A stretch of 64,000 bases of DNA, from positions 186,001 through 250,000 of the forward strand of contig NZ_JAMJWG010000009.1 of the NCBI RefSeq assembly GCF_024435355.1, given 5' to 3'. Within the stretch, counting starts at the first letter, position 1. The number at the start of each line of letters is the position of its first letter. Made by a program: the position numbers and the translations under genes. Below the pieces are notes generated by a model that made no database searches, had not been told where the DNA came from, and worked only from the letters and a program-made list of their open reading frames with translations. This DNA comes from Streptomyces odontomachi. GTDB lineage: Bacteria > Actinomycetota > Actinomycetes > Streptomycetales > Streptomycetaceae. Positions 41,937 through 51,130 of the stretch are shown one piece after another.

Positions 41937-43148
41937 TCAGGCTGCTGTCGTACCAGGCAGACCGCTGTGGCAGGTCATCACCTGTGAGGCACAGCTGACC
42001 GCGCGATATGCGCCAACACCGATACTCGCGAAATTGGCGAGGCTCTCGGTGCCCGGTTCGAAGTAGCCGGCGTGCCCCTTGGCGCCCTGCGCCGAGAGCA
42101 CCCGTGCGCCGAAGCCGGCGGAGACCGGGTCGGCGCCGTGTCCGAGCCCGCCGAACTCCAGATTGGGCACGTCCTGGATCCAGTCGCTGCTGTCCCGCAT
42201 CGCCCAGATACGGGCGCGGGTGCCCAGCTGCGAGGCGCGCGAGGCGCGCATGCCGGGGCTGGCGGCGACTGCGATGTCGCTGACCCGCCCGGGCATGTGG
42301 TGGGCCGCGACCCCGCAGAGCACGGACCCGTAGCTGTGGCAGTACAGCGCGACGGACGAGTGCCCGGGCAGCCCGGCGAGCAGCGCGTTGAGCCGGACGG
42401 CGCCGTCCTCGGCGCGCTTGGCCGTGGCGGCGTCCACGCCGATGCCGCTCGGCGCGGTGTAGTCGGCCCAGGCGATCACGGCGGTACGGGTATGGGGGTC
42501 CGCTTTCCGCTCGGCGCGGTACAGCGCGGTGGCCATGCCGACGGGTGCGGTGTACTGGCGGTCGGTGCGCTGGAACGTCAGCAGATCGGTGTCCACGCCG
42601 GGCACCACGACGGAGACCCGCTGGGCCCTGGTGAGATCGCCCATCACCTCGGCGATGCGCCCGGGGCCCATCGGGTCGAAGGCGAGCACATGGCGGCCCG
42701 GGGCCAGCAGCTGCTCGTAGCGGTGCATTAGCCGCCCCGCGTCGTGCTGGCCGTCGGGGGTCAGCCGGGCGTCGTGCATGCGTCGCTGCTCCACCTTGCG
42801 CGCGGCGTCGAGGGCGTGGTGGTTGGCCCGGTAGCGCAGCTTCACCGGCGCGCCGTTCATGTTGCCGACCGCGAGCGGGTAGCGGGCGGTGAGCACGGCG
42901 CTCTGATGGGGTGTGAGCGAGGCGAAGAAACGTGACAGCGCGGCCGGCGATCCGGTCGGGTCGGGCAGCCGGTGGCCGGCGATGTGGCCGTGACTCCAGG
43001 CCTCTCGCGCCGCGTCGACCGGCGACGCCGCTCCCTGGCGGTGGTGGACCGCGGTCCACCCGGTGGTGGCCAGCATGATGAACACGACGGCCAGCGCAAG
43101 CAGTGCGCGCCACGCGTTGAGTTGGGGAGAGGTGTCGAAGGAAGTCAC
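41937..43148 (-). CDS. Alpha/beta hydrolase, exported or membrane-anchored (DUF1023-like)
   Basis: A protein of about 403 aa. A hydrophobic segment near residues 15-35 (LLALAVVFIMLATTGW) is an uncleaved anchor or a signal peptide. The nucleophile elbow is ALYCHSYGSVLCG and the catalytic histidine is likely in GHAGYFEPG, with an Asp in MRDSSDWIQDV. This resembles the DUF1023 group of alpha/beta hydrolases from actinobacteria, which may act on esters or amides of the envelope. GTG 43148 is chosen, with AGGG 9 nt upstream; an ATG at 43202 is possible. Confidence 0.82.
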   Translation of the reverse strand: MTSFDTSPQLNAWRALLALAVVFIMLATTGWTAVHHRQGAASPVDAAREAWSHGHIAGHRLPDPTGSPAALSRFFASLTPHQSAVLTARYPLAVGNMNGAPVKLRYRANHHALDAARKVEQRRMHDARLTPDGQHDAGRLMHRYEQLLAPGRHVLAFDPMGPGRIAEVMGDLTRAQRVSVVVPGVDTDLLTFQRTDRQYTAPVGMATALYRAERKADPHTRTAVIAWADYTAPSGIGVDAATAKRAEDGAVRLNALLAGLPGHSSVALYCHSYGSVLCGVAAHHMPGRVSDIAVAASPGMRASRASQLGTRARIWAMRDSSDWIQDVPNLEFGGLGHGADPVSAGFGARVLSAQGAKGHAGYFEPGTESLANFASIGVGAYRAVSCASQVMTCHSGLPGTTAA

Positions 43149-43399
43149 TGCGGGACACCCTAGGAGACACGAGCCGAAAGCCGTGCAACGGGTGAGGTAC
43201 ATCACGTTTTCAGTACGCTAATTAGGCCAAAAGCGACACAACTGCTGTCGTTTGGTGACTCTCTGTGTACCTCTTTGGGGGCGGCGGGTGCGGGGTCGGG
43301 TGGGGAGGGTGGAGGGTGAGGGGTGCTCAGAAATGATCCTTCATCATATAGATGGGGGCGCTTGATGATGCTGCGTCGTTCTAATGGCTATTTGTCCTA

Positions 43400-44140
43400 T
43401 TAGGGCGTAAAGGGTTCGCCTGAGGGTGTGCTGCATGTCGCGTCCGGGTCGCCGATCAGGGCCGGGCCGAGGCGGTCGAGGTACGACTCCGTCAGGGCGC
43501 GGATCGACGCGACGCTGATGTCGTCGCCCGCCCCCCACAGCCGCCCCACCATCCGCATCACGCCGCTGAAGGCGGCCACCACGACCCGTGGGCGCGGATC
43601 GGCGTCCACGTCCAGGCCCTCCCGCTCCGCGATCACCTGGGCGACGACCTCCTCCAGGTCGCATGAGCGACGCAGATGGACGGCGAGCAGCGCGGGCGTC
43701 GACTCGATCAGCTGGTAGGTGCGCATGTACAGGTCGATCGGCACGGTGGCCTCGATGGCCTCGCCGATGGTGTCCCACGAGTCGAGCACGGCGCGGCGCA
43801 GCGCCTCCAGCGGCGGTTCGCCCGCGGGTCGCTCCCGCAACGCGGCCACGAACTGCGACTCCACCATGTCCGGCACGGCGAACACGGTCTCCTCCTTGCC
43901 CGCGAAGTAGCGGAAGAAGGTGCGCTGCGAGACGTCGACCGCGCCGGCGATCTCGTCGACGGTGGTCTGCTCGTACCCCTGCGAGACGAACAGTTCGAGC
44001 GCGGCGTGCAGCAGCGCGTCACGGGTGCGCTGCTTCTTGCGCTCGCGCAGCCCCGGGCGGGGCGGTGCCGCGCGGGATGACACGGCGTGGTGGGCCTCGC
44101 TGCCTGCCCGCGCGGGTGTGAGGTCGGGTGCGTCCGTCAA
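43400..44140 (-). CDS. TetR-family regulator of the adjacent efflux pump
   Basis: A 246-aa repressor. The N-terminal extension of about 35 polar residues precedes the helix-turn-helix RDALLHAALELFVSQGYEQTTVDEIAGAVDVSQRTFFRYFAGKEE. The C-terminal domain ends in LTESYLDRLGPALIG. TTG 44140 is the start of the open frame, and the true start may be a little further in. It is divergent from the MFS exporter gene and an inverted repeat overlaps that promoter, so it most likely represses the pump. Confidence 0.9.
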   Translation of the reverse strand: MTDAPDLTPARAGSEAHHAVSSRAAPPRPGLRERKKQRTRDALLHAALELFVSQGYEQTTVDEIAGAVDVSQRTFFRYFAGKEETVFAVPDMVESQFVAALRERPAGEPPLEALRRAVLDSWDTIGEAIEATVPIDLYMRTYQLIESTPALLAVHLRRSCDLEEVVAQVIAEREGLDVDADPRPRVVVAAFSGVMRMVGRLWGAGDDISVASIRALTESYLDRLGPALIGDPDATCSTPSGEPFTP

Positions 44141-44306
44141 ATCCGTGTGCCGTCCTGCCTGGTTCCGCTTGCGTGTGCCGCCGCACTCCGCTGTGGTGCG
44201 CCGCAGCCCGGATCCCCCCGGCCCGCGCGCGGGGCAGAGCCTGACGCGTGGGCGGGCGCGACGATACTCGTATGCCGGCGCCCGCGCGGGCCCGTAAAGA
44301 CAGGCT

Positions 44307-44336
44307 TTGTCAATTGTCAGCGCCTGACATTAGCCT
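44307..44336 (+). promoter_or_regulatory. Leaderless promoter of the MFS gene with embedded TetR operator
   Basis: TTGTCA (44307-44312) and TAGCCT (44331-44336) are 18 bp apart, and the expected transcription start coincides with ATG 44343. The perfect inverted repeat TGTCAG-CGC-CTGACA (44315-44329) fills the space between the two boxes, the ideal position for repression by the divergent TetR protein. Confidence 0.68.
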
Positions 44337-44342
44337 CCGGGC

Positions 44343-45971
44343 ATGACTAGTCAGACCACCGTCGAGACGACGGGACCTGGTTCCTCCTCCGGGGGAGCGC
44401 CCGCCGGGCTCGCAGTGCCCCCGGTCAAGGGCATGCGTGGCCACCCCTGGCTCACGCTCTTCGCCGTCGCCATCGGCGTCATGATGGTGGCCCTGGACGG
44501 CACCATCGTGGCGATAGCCAACCCGGCGATCCAGTCGGACCTCGACGCCTCGCTCGCCGACGTCCAGTGGATCACCAACGGCTACCTCCTCGCCCTCGCC
44601 GTCGCGCTCGTCACCGCAGGCAAGCTCGGTGACCGCTTCGGCCACCGACAGACCTACCTCATAGGCGTGGCCGGTTTCGCGGCCTCCTCCGGAGCCATCG
44701 GGCTCTCCCACAGCGTCGCCCTCGTGATTGCCTTCCGGGTGCTCCAGGGCCTCTTCGGCGCGCTGCTGATGCCGGCCGCCCTCGGCCTGCTGCGCGCCTG
44801 CTTCCCCGCCGAGAAGCTGAACATGGCGATCGGCATCTGGGGCATGGTCATCGGTGCCTCCACCGCAGGCGGCCCGATCCTCGGTGGTGTGCTCGTGGAG
44901 CACGTCAGCTGGCAGTCGGTCTTCTTCATCAACGTGCCGGTGGGCGTGGTCGCCCTCGTCCTCGGCCTGGTCATCCTGCTCGACCATCGCGCGAAGAACG
45001 CCCCGCGCTCCTTCGACGTGCCGGGCATCGTCCTGCTGTCGGCCGCGATGTTCGCCCTGGTGTGGGCGCTCATCAAGGCCGGTGACTGGGGGTGGGGCAG
45101 CGGGCGGACCCTCGGGTTCCTCGGTGCCGCGGTGGTCTGCTTCGCGCTGTTCGCCCTCTGGGAGAACCGGGTCGGCGAGCCGCTGCTCCCGCTGAGCATG
45201 TTCCGCTCGGTGCCGCTGTCCGCCGGCACCGTCCTGATGGTGCTGATGGGCTTCGCCTTCATGGGCGGCCTGTTCTTCGTCACCTTCTACCTTCAGAACG
45301 TGCACAACATGTCGCCCGTCGACTGCGGTCTGCGTCTGCTGCCGCTGACGGGCATGATGATCGTCTCCTCGCCGCTGGCCGGCGCCCTGATCACCAAGGT
45401 GGGCCCGCGCATCCCGCTGGTCACCGGCATGGCGCTGACGGCCGTGACCATGTTCGGCATGACGACGCTCGACACCGGCACCGGCTCGCTCACGATGTCG
45501 CTCTGGTTCGCGCTGCTCGGCCTGGGCCTCGCCCCGGTGATGGTCGGGGCCACCGAGGTCATCGTCGGCAACGCCCCGCTGGAGCTGTCGGGCGTCGCGG
45601 GCGGCATCCAGCAGGCGGCGATGCAGGTCGGCGGCAGCCTCGGCACCGCCGTTCTCGGCGCCGTGATGTCGAACAAGGTCAGCTCCGAGCTGCCCACGAG
45701 CTGGACGGCAGCCGGCCTGCCCGCTGCCCCGCCGGCCGGCCTGGACCAGGCCGTCGCGGTCGGCCTGGTCCCCAAGCAGGTGGCCAGTGCCCCGGGGATG
45801 ACCCCGCAGGTACTCGGCAAGATCACCGGAGTCGTGCACGACACCTTCCTGACCGGCATGGGCCTGGCCTTCACGGTCGCCGGAGTCGTCGCCGTGTTCG
45901 CCGCCGCGGTCGCCGTGTTCACCAAGCGCGGCGCGCACACGCCCGAGGGCGCGGGGGCCGGACACATCTAG
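44343..45971 (+). CDS. MFS drug exporter, DHA2/EmrB-QacA family
   Basis: A 542-aa proton-driven efflux pump with 14 likely membrane spans. Family motifs are LDGTIVAIANPAI (motif D1), GKLGDRFGHRQ (motif A), VLQGLFGALLMPAAL (motif B) and STAGGPILGGVLVE (motif C, antiporter signature). The C-terminus carries two extra helices after an Ala/Pro-rich loop. ATG 44343 is consistent with a leaderless mRNA. The divergent TetR gene and operator indicate induction by an exported compound, unknown here. Confidence 0.94.
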   Translation: MTSQTTVETTGPGSSSGGAPAGLAVPPVKGMRGHPWLTLFAVAIGVMMVALDGTIVAIANPAIQSDLDASLADVQWITNGYLLALAVALVTAGKLGDRFGHRQTYLIGVAGFAASSGAIGLSHSVALVIAFRVLQGLFGALLMPAALGLLRACFPAEKLNMAIGIWGMVIGASTAGGPILGGVLVEHVSWQSVFFINVPVGVVALVLGLVILLDHRAKNAPRSFDVPGIVLLSAAMFALVWALIKAGDWGWGSGRTLGFLGAAVVCFALFALWENRVGEPLLPLSMFRSVPLSAGTVLMVLMGFAFMGGLFFVTFYLQNVHNMSPVDCGLRLLPLTGMMIVSSPLAGALITKVGPRIPLVTGMALTAVTMFGMTTLDTGTGSLTMSLWFALLGLGLAPVMVGATEVIVGNAPLELSGVAGGIQQAAMQVGGSLGTAVLGAVMSNKVSSELPTSWTAAGLPAAPPAGLDQAVAVGLVPKQVASAPGMTPQVLGKITGVVHDTFLTGMGLAFTVAGVVAVFAAAVAVFTKRGAHTPEGAGAGHI

Positions 45972-46168
45972 AGCCCGAGGGCTTCGGCCGAGCGGTGCGG
46001 GACCCGGTCCGGCACCGCTGGAACCCGGTACGCGCCGGGCTTTCGGGCCGCCGGACACCGTCCCGGCCGCACGTTTCCCCTATCCGGGTGGCGTCCGCCG
46101 GGTTCCCTTCCACCGTGTCACCCGGGCCGGTCACAGTGCGTCAAGTGATCGCTTGCACACGGGGGTTG

Positions 46169-46708
46169 ATGAAGATGAACATGCTCCAGCGAAGGACGCC
46201 GGGGGAGCGCGGGATGCTCTGCAACGGGGCACCCCCGACGCGTAAGACGGCCGGGTCGCGCAGCCGGCGGCCCGGGGTGCGGGACAGGCGCCGGGCGGGC
46301 TTGCGCGGCCGGTGGCGCGAGGGCGCTCGGGGTCGGGTGCCGGGCGCCCTCCGCGCGGTGTGCACGGCGCTCGCCGCCCTCGCGCTGGTGCCGGCGGCAC
46401 CGGCCGACGCCGCGGCCGATCCGGCGGGCGGCCGGTGCGAAGCGGGCCGGCTCTGCCTGTGGCAGCAGCCCGACTTCAAGGGCGCCCGGCACACCTACGA
46501 GCTGACCGACACCGGCATCCAGAGCTGCGTTCCCCTGCCCCACGGCACCACCGCCGAGGCGCTCGCCAACCGCATGGGCCGACCCGTCACCGCCTACCAG
46601 TCCGGGGAGTGCGCGGAGACCGGCGAGTTCGAGACCTACCCGGGCGACGGTACGTGGGTCCCGCAGACGCCCTACCAAGTTCGGGCCTTCAAGGTCTGGG
46701 AGCACTGA
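46169..46708 (+). CDS. Secreted peptidase inhibitor family I36-like protein
   Basis: A small exported protein. The mature part of about 95 residues begins CEAGRLCLWQQPDFKGARHTYEL and contains a beta-gamma-crystallin-like pattern with paired cysteines, as in the Streptomyces metalloproteinase inhibitor (I36) family. It is preceded by a hydrophobic signal ending in APADAAA. The start is uncertain: ATG 46169 gives a long Arg-rich N-terminus before the signal, while GTG 46337 begins right at the signal but lacks a good ribosome site. No neighbouring protease suggests its target. Confidence 0.72.
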   Translation: MKMNMLQRRTPGERGMLCNGAPPTRKTAGSRSRRPGVRDRRRAGLRGRWREGARGRVPGALRAVCTALAALALVPAAPADAAADPAGGRCEAGRLCLWQQPDFKGARHTYELTDTGIQSCVPLPHGTTAEALANRMGRPVTAYQSGECAETGEFETYPGDGTWVPQTPYQVRAFKVWEH

Positions 46709-47076
46709 GACGGGGTACCCGCATGGGCATACCCGAGCCGGGACGGTCGGTCATCGGTACCGGCGGGCGACCAGCCCGCCGACCCGATCGGCGGGCTGGT
46801 CCAGCAGATCCTGCCGCGCCGCCCGGCCCGGGCGAGGTAGCGATGGTGACGGGCTAATTGCCGCGCGCGGCACCCCCGCTCACGTGGCCGGACGAGGTCG
46901 CGGGCCGGGCCGGACCGTGCGGAGCCCGTAACCATCCCTGAGGGCGGAAGGGTGCCCCTGGCGGGGCGCCCCCTCCTCGGCCGGCCTCTGCCAGGACAGC
47001 CACCACGGCCACCGGCCGCGCCCCCGTCGAATCCGGTACGCCTCGACGGGGGCCTGCCGCTGTGGCCCCAGCAGCC
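46709..47076. other. Gap between I36-like gene and aceE
   Basis: 368 bases between two convergent genes. It holds the strong hairpin at 46769-46801, and the rest shows no gene. Confidence 0.7.
46769..46801. terminator. Bidirectional terminator-like hairpin
   Basis: GACCAGCCCGCCGA (46769-46782) pairs perfectly with TCGGCGGGCTGGTC (46788-46801) across a 5-base loop, giving a 14-bp stem. It lies 60 bp after the I36-like gene and between convergent genes. There is no T-tract, which is common for streptomycete terminators. Confidence 0.8.
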
Positions 47077-49824
47077 TCAGGCGTCGCCGCCCTCCGTGCC
47101 CGGGTGGGCGGCGGACGCGTCCAGCAGCTGGTAGTGGTCGATCGCCTGTTTGAGCACCGAGCGGTCGACCTTGCCCTCCGCGGCCAGCTCGGTGAGCACC
47201 GCGACCACGATCGACTCCGTGTCGATGTGGAAGAAGCGCCGGGCCGCCCCACGGGTGTCGGCGAAGCCGAAGTCGTCCGCGCCCAGCGACTGGTAACGCC
47301 CCGGCACCCACCGGGCGATCTGGTCGGGGACCGACCGCATCCAGTCGGAGACGGCGACGAACGGGCCCTCCGCGTCCGCCAGCTTCCGGGTCACGTACGG
47401 CACCCGCTGCTCCTCCTCCGGATGCAGCAGGTTGTGCCGCTCCACCTCGACCGCCTCGCGGCGCAGCTCGTTCCAGGACGTCGCCGACCAGACGTCCGCC
47501 CGGACGTCCCACTCCGCGGCCAGGATCCGCTGGGCCTGAAGGGCCCACGGCACCGCCACCCCCGACGCCAAGATCTGCGCCGGGACACTGCCCCGGGTGC
47601 CTGCGCTGAGCCGGTACACACCCTTGAGGATGCCGTCGACATCGACGTTCTCGGGCTCCGCCGGGTGCTTGATCGGTTCGTTGTAGACGGTCAGGTAGTA
47701 GAAGACGTCCTCGCCGTGCGGGTGCTCCGGCGACGCGCCGTACATCCGCCGCAGGCCGTCCCGGACGATGTGCGCGATCTCATATCCGTACGCCGGGTCG
47801 TAGGCGACACAGGCCGGATTGGTCGAGGCGAGCAGCTGCGAGTGGCCGTCCGCGTGCTGCAAGCCCTCGCCCGTCAGCGTCGTACGCCCCGCTGTCGCAC
47901 CCAGTACGAAGCCGCGCGCCATCTGGTCGCCCATCTGCCAGAACTGGTCGCCGGTGCGCTGGAAACCGAACATCGAGTAGAAGACGTACACCGGGATCAG
48001 CGGCTCGCCATGGGTGGCGTAGGCCGACCCGGCGGCGATCAGCGAGGCGCTGCAGCCGGCCTCCGTGATGCCGTCGTGGAGCAGCTGGCCGGTCGGCGAC
48101 TCCTTGTAGGCGAGCAGCAGCTCGCGGTCCACGGACTCGTACTGCTGGCCCTGCGGGTTGTAGATCTTCGCACTCGGGAAGAAGCTGTCCATGCCGAAGG
48201 TGCGGTACTCGTCGGGGGCGATCAGCATGAACCGCTTGCCGATCTCCTTGTCCCGCATGAGGTCCTTCAGCAGCCGGACGAAGGCCATGGTGGTGGCCAC
48301 CGACTGGTTGCCCGAGCCCTTCTTCACGCTCGCGTAGGCCTTGTCACCAGGCAGCTCCAGCGGCTTCGCCCGCACCACCCGGGTCGGCACATAGCCGCCC
48401 AGCGCCAGCCGGCGGTCGTGCATGTACTGGATCTCCTCCGAGTCGCGGCCCGGGTGGTAGTAGGGCGGCGGGCCCTCCTCCAGCCGCTGGTCGCTGATCG
48501 GCAGGTGCAGCCGGTCGCGGAACCGCTTCAGGTCGTCGACGGTGAGCTTCTTCATCTGGTGGGTGGCGTTGCGGCCCTCGAAGTTCGGACCGAGCGTCCA
48601 CCCCTTCACCGTCTGCGCCAGGATCACCGTCGGCTGGCCCTTGTGCGCCAGGGCCGCCGAGAAGGCCGCGAAGATCTTGCGGTGGTCGTGCCCGCCACGG
48701 CCCAGGTGCAGGATCTGGTCGTCGGTCATGTTCTCGACCATGGCCCGCAGCCGGTGGTCGTCGCCGAAGAAGTGCTCCCGGATGTAGGCGCCGGACTCCG
48801 TCGCGTACGTCTGGAACTGCCCGTCGGGCGTGTTGTTCAGCCGGTTGACCAGGATGCCGTCCCGGTCCTGGGCGAGCAGCGGGTCCCAGGAGCGGTCCCA
48901 GACCAGCTTGATCACGTTCCAGCCGGCGCCGCGGAACTGCGACTCCAGCTCCTGGATGATCTTTCCGTTGCCGCGCACCGGACCGTCCAGGCGCTGGAGG
49001 TTGCAGTTGACCACGAAGGTCAGGTTGTCCAGGCCCTCGCGGGCCGCGATGGACAGCTGGCCGAGCGACTCCGGCTCGTCCATCTCACCGTCGCCGAGGA
49101 AGGCCCACACATGGGAGTCGGACGTGTCGGCGATGCCGCGTGCGTGCATGTAGCGGTTGGTGCGCGCCTGGTAGATGGCGCCGAGCGGGCCGAGCCCCAT
49201 GGAGACCGTCGGGAACTCCCAGAAGTCCGGCATCAGCCGCGGGTGCGGATAGCTGGGCAGGCCGTTCGGGGCCTTCGACTTCTCCTGCCGGAACCCGTCG
49301 AGCTGCGCCTCGCTGAGCCGGTCCAGCAGGTAGGCGCGTGCATAGATGCCGGGCGACGCATGCCCCTGGAAGAAGACCTGGTCACCGCCCCTGCCGTCGT
49401 CTTTGCCGCGGAAGAAGTGGTTGAACCCCACGTCGTACAGGGACGCGGAGGACGCGAAGGTGGCGATGTGGCCGCCGACGCCGATGCCGGGGCGCTGGGC
49501 CCGGGAGACCATGACCGCCGCGTTCCAGCGGGTCGCGTTGAGGACCTTGCGCTCGATCTCCTCGTTGCCGGGGAAGAACGGCTCGTCCTTGGTGGCGATC
49601 GTGTTCACGTAGTCCGAGCTGCGCATCTCGGGTACGGCCACGTGCCGCTCGCGGGCCCGCTCCACCAGGCGCAGCATCAGGTAACGGGCCCGTTCACGGC
49701 CGCGTTCGTCGACGGCAGCGTCCAGGGAGTCCAGCCACTCCTGGGTCTCCTCCGGGTCGAAGTCGGGGACCTGGCTCGGGAGACCGCCGATGATGATCGG
49801 ATTGCGATCGGATCGGGAAGCCAC
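47077..49824 (-). CDS. aceE: Pyruvate dehydrogenase E1 component, homodimeric
   Basis: Decarboxylates pyruvate in the pyruvate dehydrogenase complex. The 915-aa length is normal for the homodimeric E1. The thiamine diphosphate motif starts at GDGEMDEPES and ends at VVNCN, and the active-site segments HTDR-like PGIGVGGHIATFASSA and GRTTLTGEGLQHADGHS are present. GTG 49824 is chosen with AGGA 5 nt upstream; GTG 49836 is in frame. In M. tuberculosis aceE (Rv2241) has the same neighbours: ahpE on one side, the fas regulator and fabD on the other. In this window the fab operon is 12 kb away. A long upstream region separates it from DUF3052. Confidence 0.96.
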   Translation of the reverse strand: MASRSDRNPIIIGGLPSQVPDFDPEETQEWLDSLDAAVDERGRERARYLMLRLVERARERHVAVPEMRSSDYVNTIATKDEPFFPGNEEIERKVLNATRWNAAVMVSRAQRPGIGVGGHIATFASSASLYDVGFNHFFRGKDDGRGGDQVFFQGHASPGIYARAYLLDRLSEAQLDGFRQEKSKAPNGLPSYPHPRLMPDFWEFPTVSMGLGPLGAIYQARTNRYMHARGIADTSDSHVWAFLGDGEMDEPESLGQLSIAAREGLDNLTFVVNCNLQRLDGPVRGNGKIIQELESQFRGAGWNVIKLVWDRSWDPLLAQDRDGILVNRLNNTPDGQFQTYATESGAYIREHFFGDDHRLRAMVENMTDDQILHLGRGGHDHRKIFAAFSAALAHKGQPTVILAQTVKGWTLGPNFEGRNATHQMKKLTVDDLKRFRDRLHLPISDQRLEEGPPPYYHPGRDSEEIQYMHDRRLALGGYVPTRVVRAKPLELPGDKAYASVKKGSGNQSVATTMAFVRLLKDLMRDKEIGKRFMLIAPDEYRTFGMDSFFPSAKIYNPQGQQYESVDRELLLAYKESPTGQLLHDGITEAGCSASLIAAGSAYATHGEPLIPVYVFYSMFGFQRTGDQFWQMGDQMARGFVLGATAGRTTLTGEGLQHADGHSQLLASTNPACVAYDPAYGYEIAHIVRDGLRRMYGASPEHPHGEDVFYYLTVYNEPIKHPAEPENVDVDGILKGVYRLSAGTRGSVPAQILASGVAVPWALQAQRILAAEWDVRADVWSATSWNELRREAVEVERHNLLHPEEEQRVPYVTRKLADAEGPFVAVSDWMRSVPDQIARWVPGRYQSLGADDFGFADTRGAARRFFHIDTESIVVAVLTELAAEGKVDRSVLKQAIDHYQLLDASAAHPGTEGGDA

Positions 49825-50692
49825 GCTGTTCCTCACTGTTCGAGGTGTTGATTCACTTTGATCGGGCTGACTGTTCTGGCTGTCGGTTCCTGTGGTGTCG
49901 GCGTTGTTCCGGATGGTGTTCCCACGGCGCCGACGGGGCGGGGGTCCGGGGCCGGAGGAACGGTGGCGGGGGCGGCGCCGGCGATGTCGGAGGGGCGTTC
50001 GGGGGAGCGGTTCGTGAGGATGGTTCGTGGGGTGCCGGTACGGCGCGTGTCGCTGCGGGGCGTCGTCCGGTCACCGGGTGCGAACCAGCCGGGGCCGCCC
50101 GGTCCGGCTGCCGGTCGGGTGGCCGCTTCGCTGGTGGTCGCCTTCCGTCCACCGTTCCTCACTGCTCGGCGCCGCTCTCAATCGTGTACCTCGGGGGCGG
50201 GTCCGTCATCTCTACCGACGGGTAGTCCGCGTGGTTGTGCGCCTCCGGAGGGCGACCGCCGGCGCGCGGACCGCACCGCGGCGTTCCGCCGGATGCCCGC
50301 CGCGCTCGGCCCGCGCGTCGGGGCGTGCCGGGTGCGCCGCGGGGGCGGGCGTGTGAGCCTGGCGGCCCGGGTCCCGCCTCTCGGGGCTTCTGCCCCGGTC
50401 CTGCCGCCACGATGCGTCCGCGTGCGCCTCCTTCCTCGTAAAATCGTTCGACTTGCTACACCCCGGGTGTGGAGGCTGATGGCCGGCATATCGGGTGTAT
50501 CGATGTGAGCGTGTCAGCCACTACGGTGGTGACGTGCGTGGAGTTGCGCCGACACCACCTGGAACGTCACCGTTTCGGCGGTCTCCACGGCCGGGTACTT
50601 GCGCGATCGGTCCCGCCCGTGTGGACTACGGCCAACGCTTCGCGCACGCGCGTGGCTGAACACAACGTCCGAACATGATCAGGAGGCAACCC
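49825..50692. other. Long divergent regulatory region between aceE and DUF3052 genes
   Basis: 868 bases with no firmly supported gene. On the minus strand an open frame from GTG 50162 to TGA 49833 (109 codons, begins MRNGGRKATT) ends 8 nt before the aceE start; its composition is Pro/Thr/Arg-rich and it may be only a leader. Two palindromes occur, TACC-N4-GGTA-type at 50212-50225 and ACACCC-C-GGGTGT at 50458-50470. The words GTTCCTCACTG at 49829-49839 and at 50154-50164 are a direct repeat, so the start of the leader frame resembles the region of the aceE start. Confidence 0.5.
50212..50225. promoter_or_regulatory. Inverted repeat CTACC-GACG-GGTAG
   Basis: A perfect 5-bp inverted repeat with a 4-bp spacer lies about 390 bp upstream of aceE and 470 bp upstream of the DUF3052 gene. 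TACC...GGTA sites of this kind are recognised by TetR-type lipid or acyl-CoA regulators in actinobacteria as I remember it. A regulator is not identified here. Confidence 0.4.
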
Positions 50693-51130
50693 GTGAGCGC
50701 GACCGCGGACCACGCGGAGGAGCAGACGAGCCCTGCCGTGAGGCTGGGGTTCCAGCCCGAGCAGGTGGTCCAGGAGATCGGCTACGACGACGACGTCGAC
50801 CAGGAGCTCCGCGAGGCCATTCAGAAAATCATCGGCAGCGAGCTGGTCGACGAGGAGTTCGACGACGTGGCCGACGCCGTGGTGCTGTGGTTCCGCGAGG
50901 ACGACGGGGACCTGACGGACGCGCTGGTCGACGCGACCACGCTGATCGACGAGGGCTCCCCGGTCTGGTTGATGACGCCGAAGACCGGGCGTGACGGCTA
51001 CGTCGAGCCGAGCGACATCAATGAAGCGGCGCAGACCGCGGGGTTGTCCCAGACCAAGAGCATCGCTGCGGGGAAGGACTGGAGCGGTAGCCGCCTGGTG
51101 ACGCCGAAGGCGGCCGCCAAGAAGCGGTGA
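50693..51130 (+). CDS. DUF3052-family protein
   Basis: A 145-aa acidic soluble protein with the pattern VRLGFQPEQVVQEIGYDDDVDQELREAI, DDVADAVVLWFREDDGDL and SPVWLMTPKTGRDGYVEPSDI. From memory this is the DUF3052 family, conserved next to ahpE and aceE in actinobacteria. The function is unknown; the conserved Asp-rich loop could bind metal. GTG 50693 has AGGAGG at 50681-50686 with 6-nt spacing. The gene ends 380 bp before ahpE, with a long hairpin in between. Confidence 0.83.
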   Translation: MSATADHAEEQTSPAVRLGFQPEQVVQEIGYDDDVDQELREAIQKIIGSELVDEEFDDVADAVVLWFREDDGDLTDALVDATTLIDEGSPVWLMTPKTGRDGYVEPSDINEAAQTAGLSQTKSIAAGKDWSGSRLVTPKAAAKKR

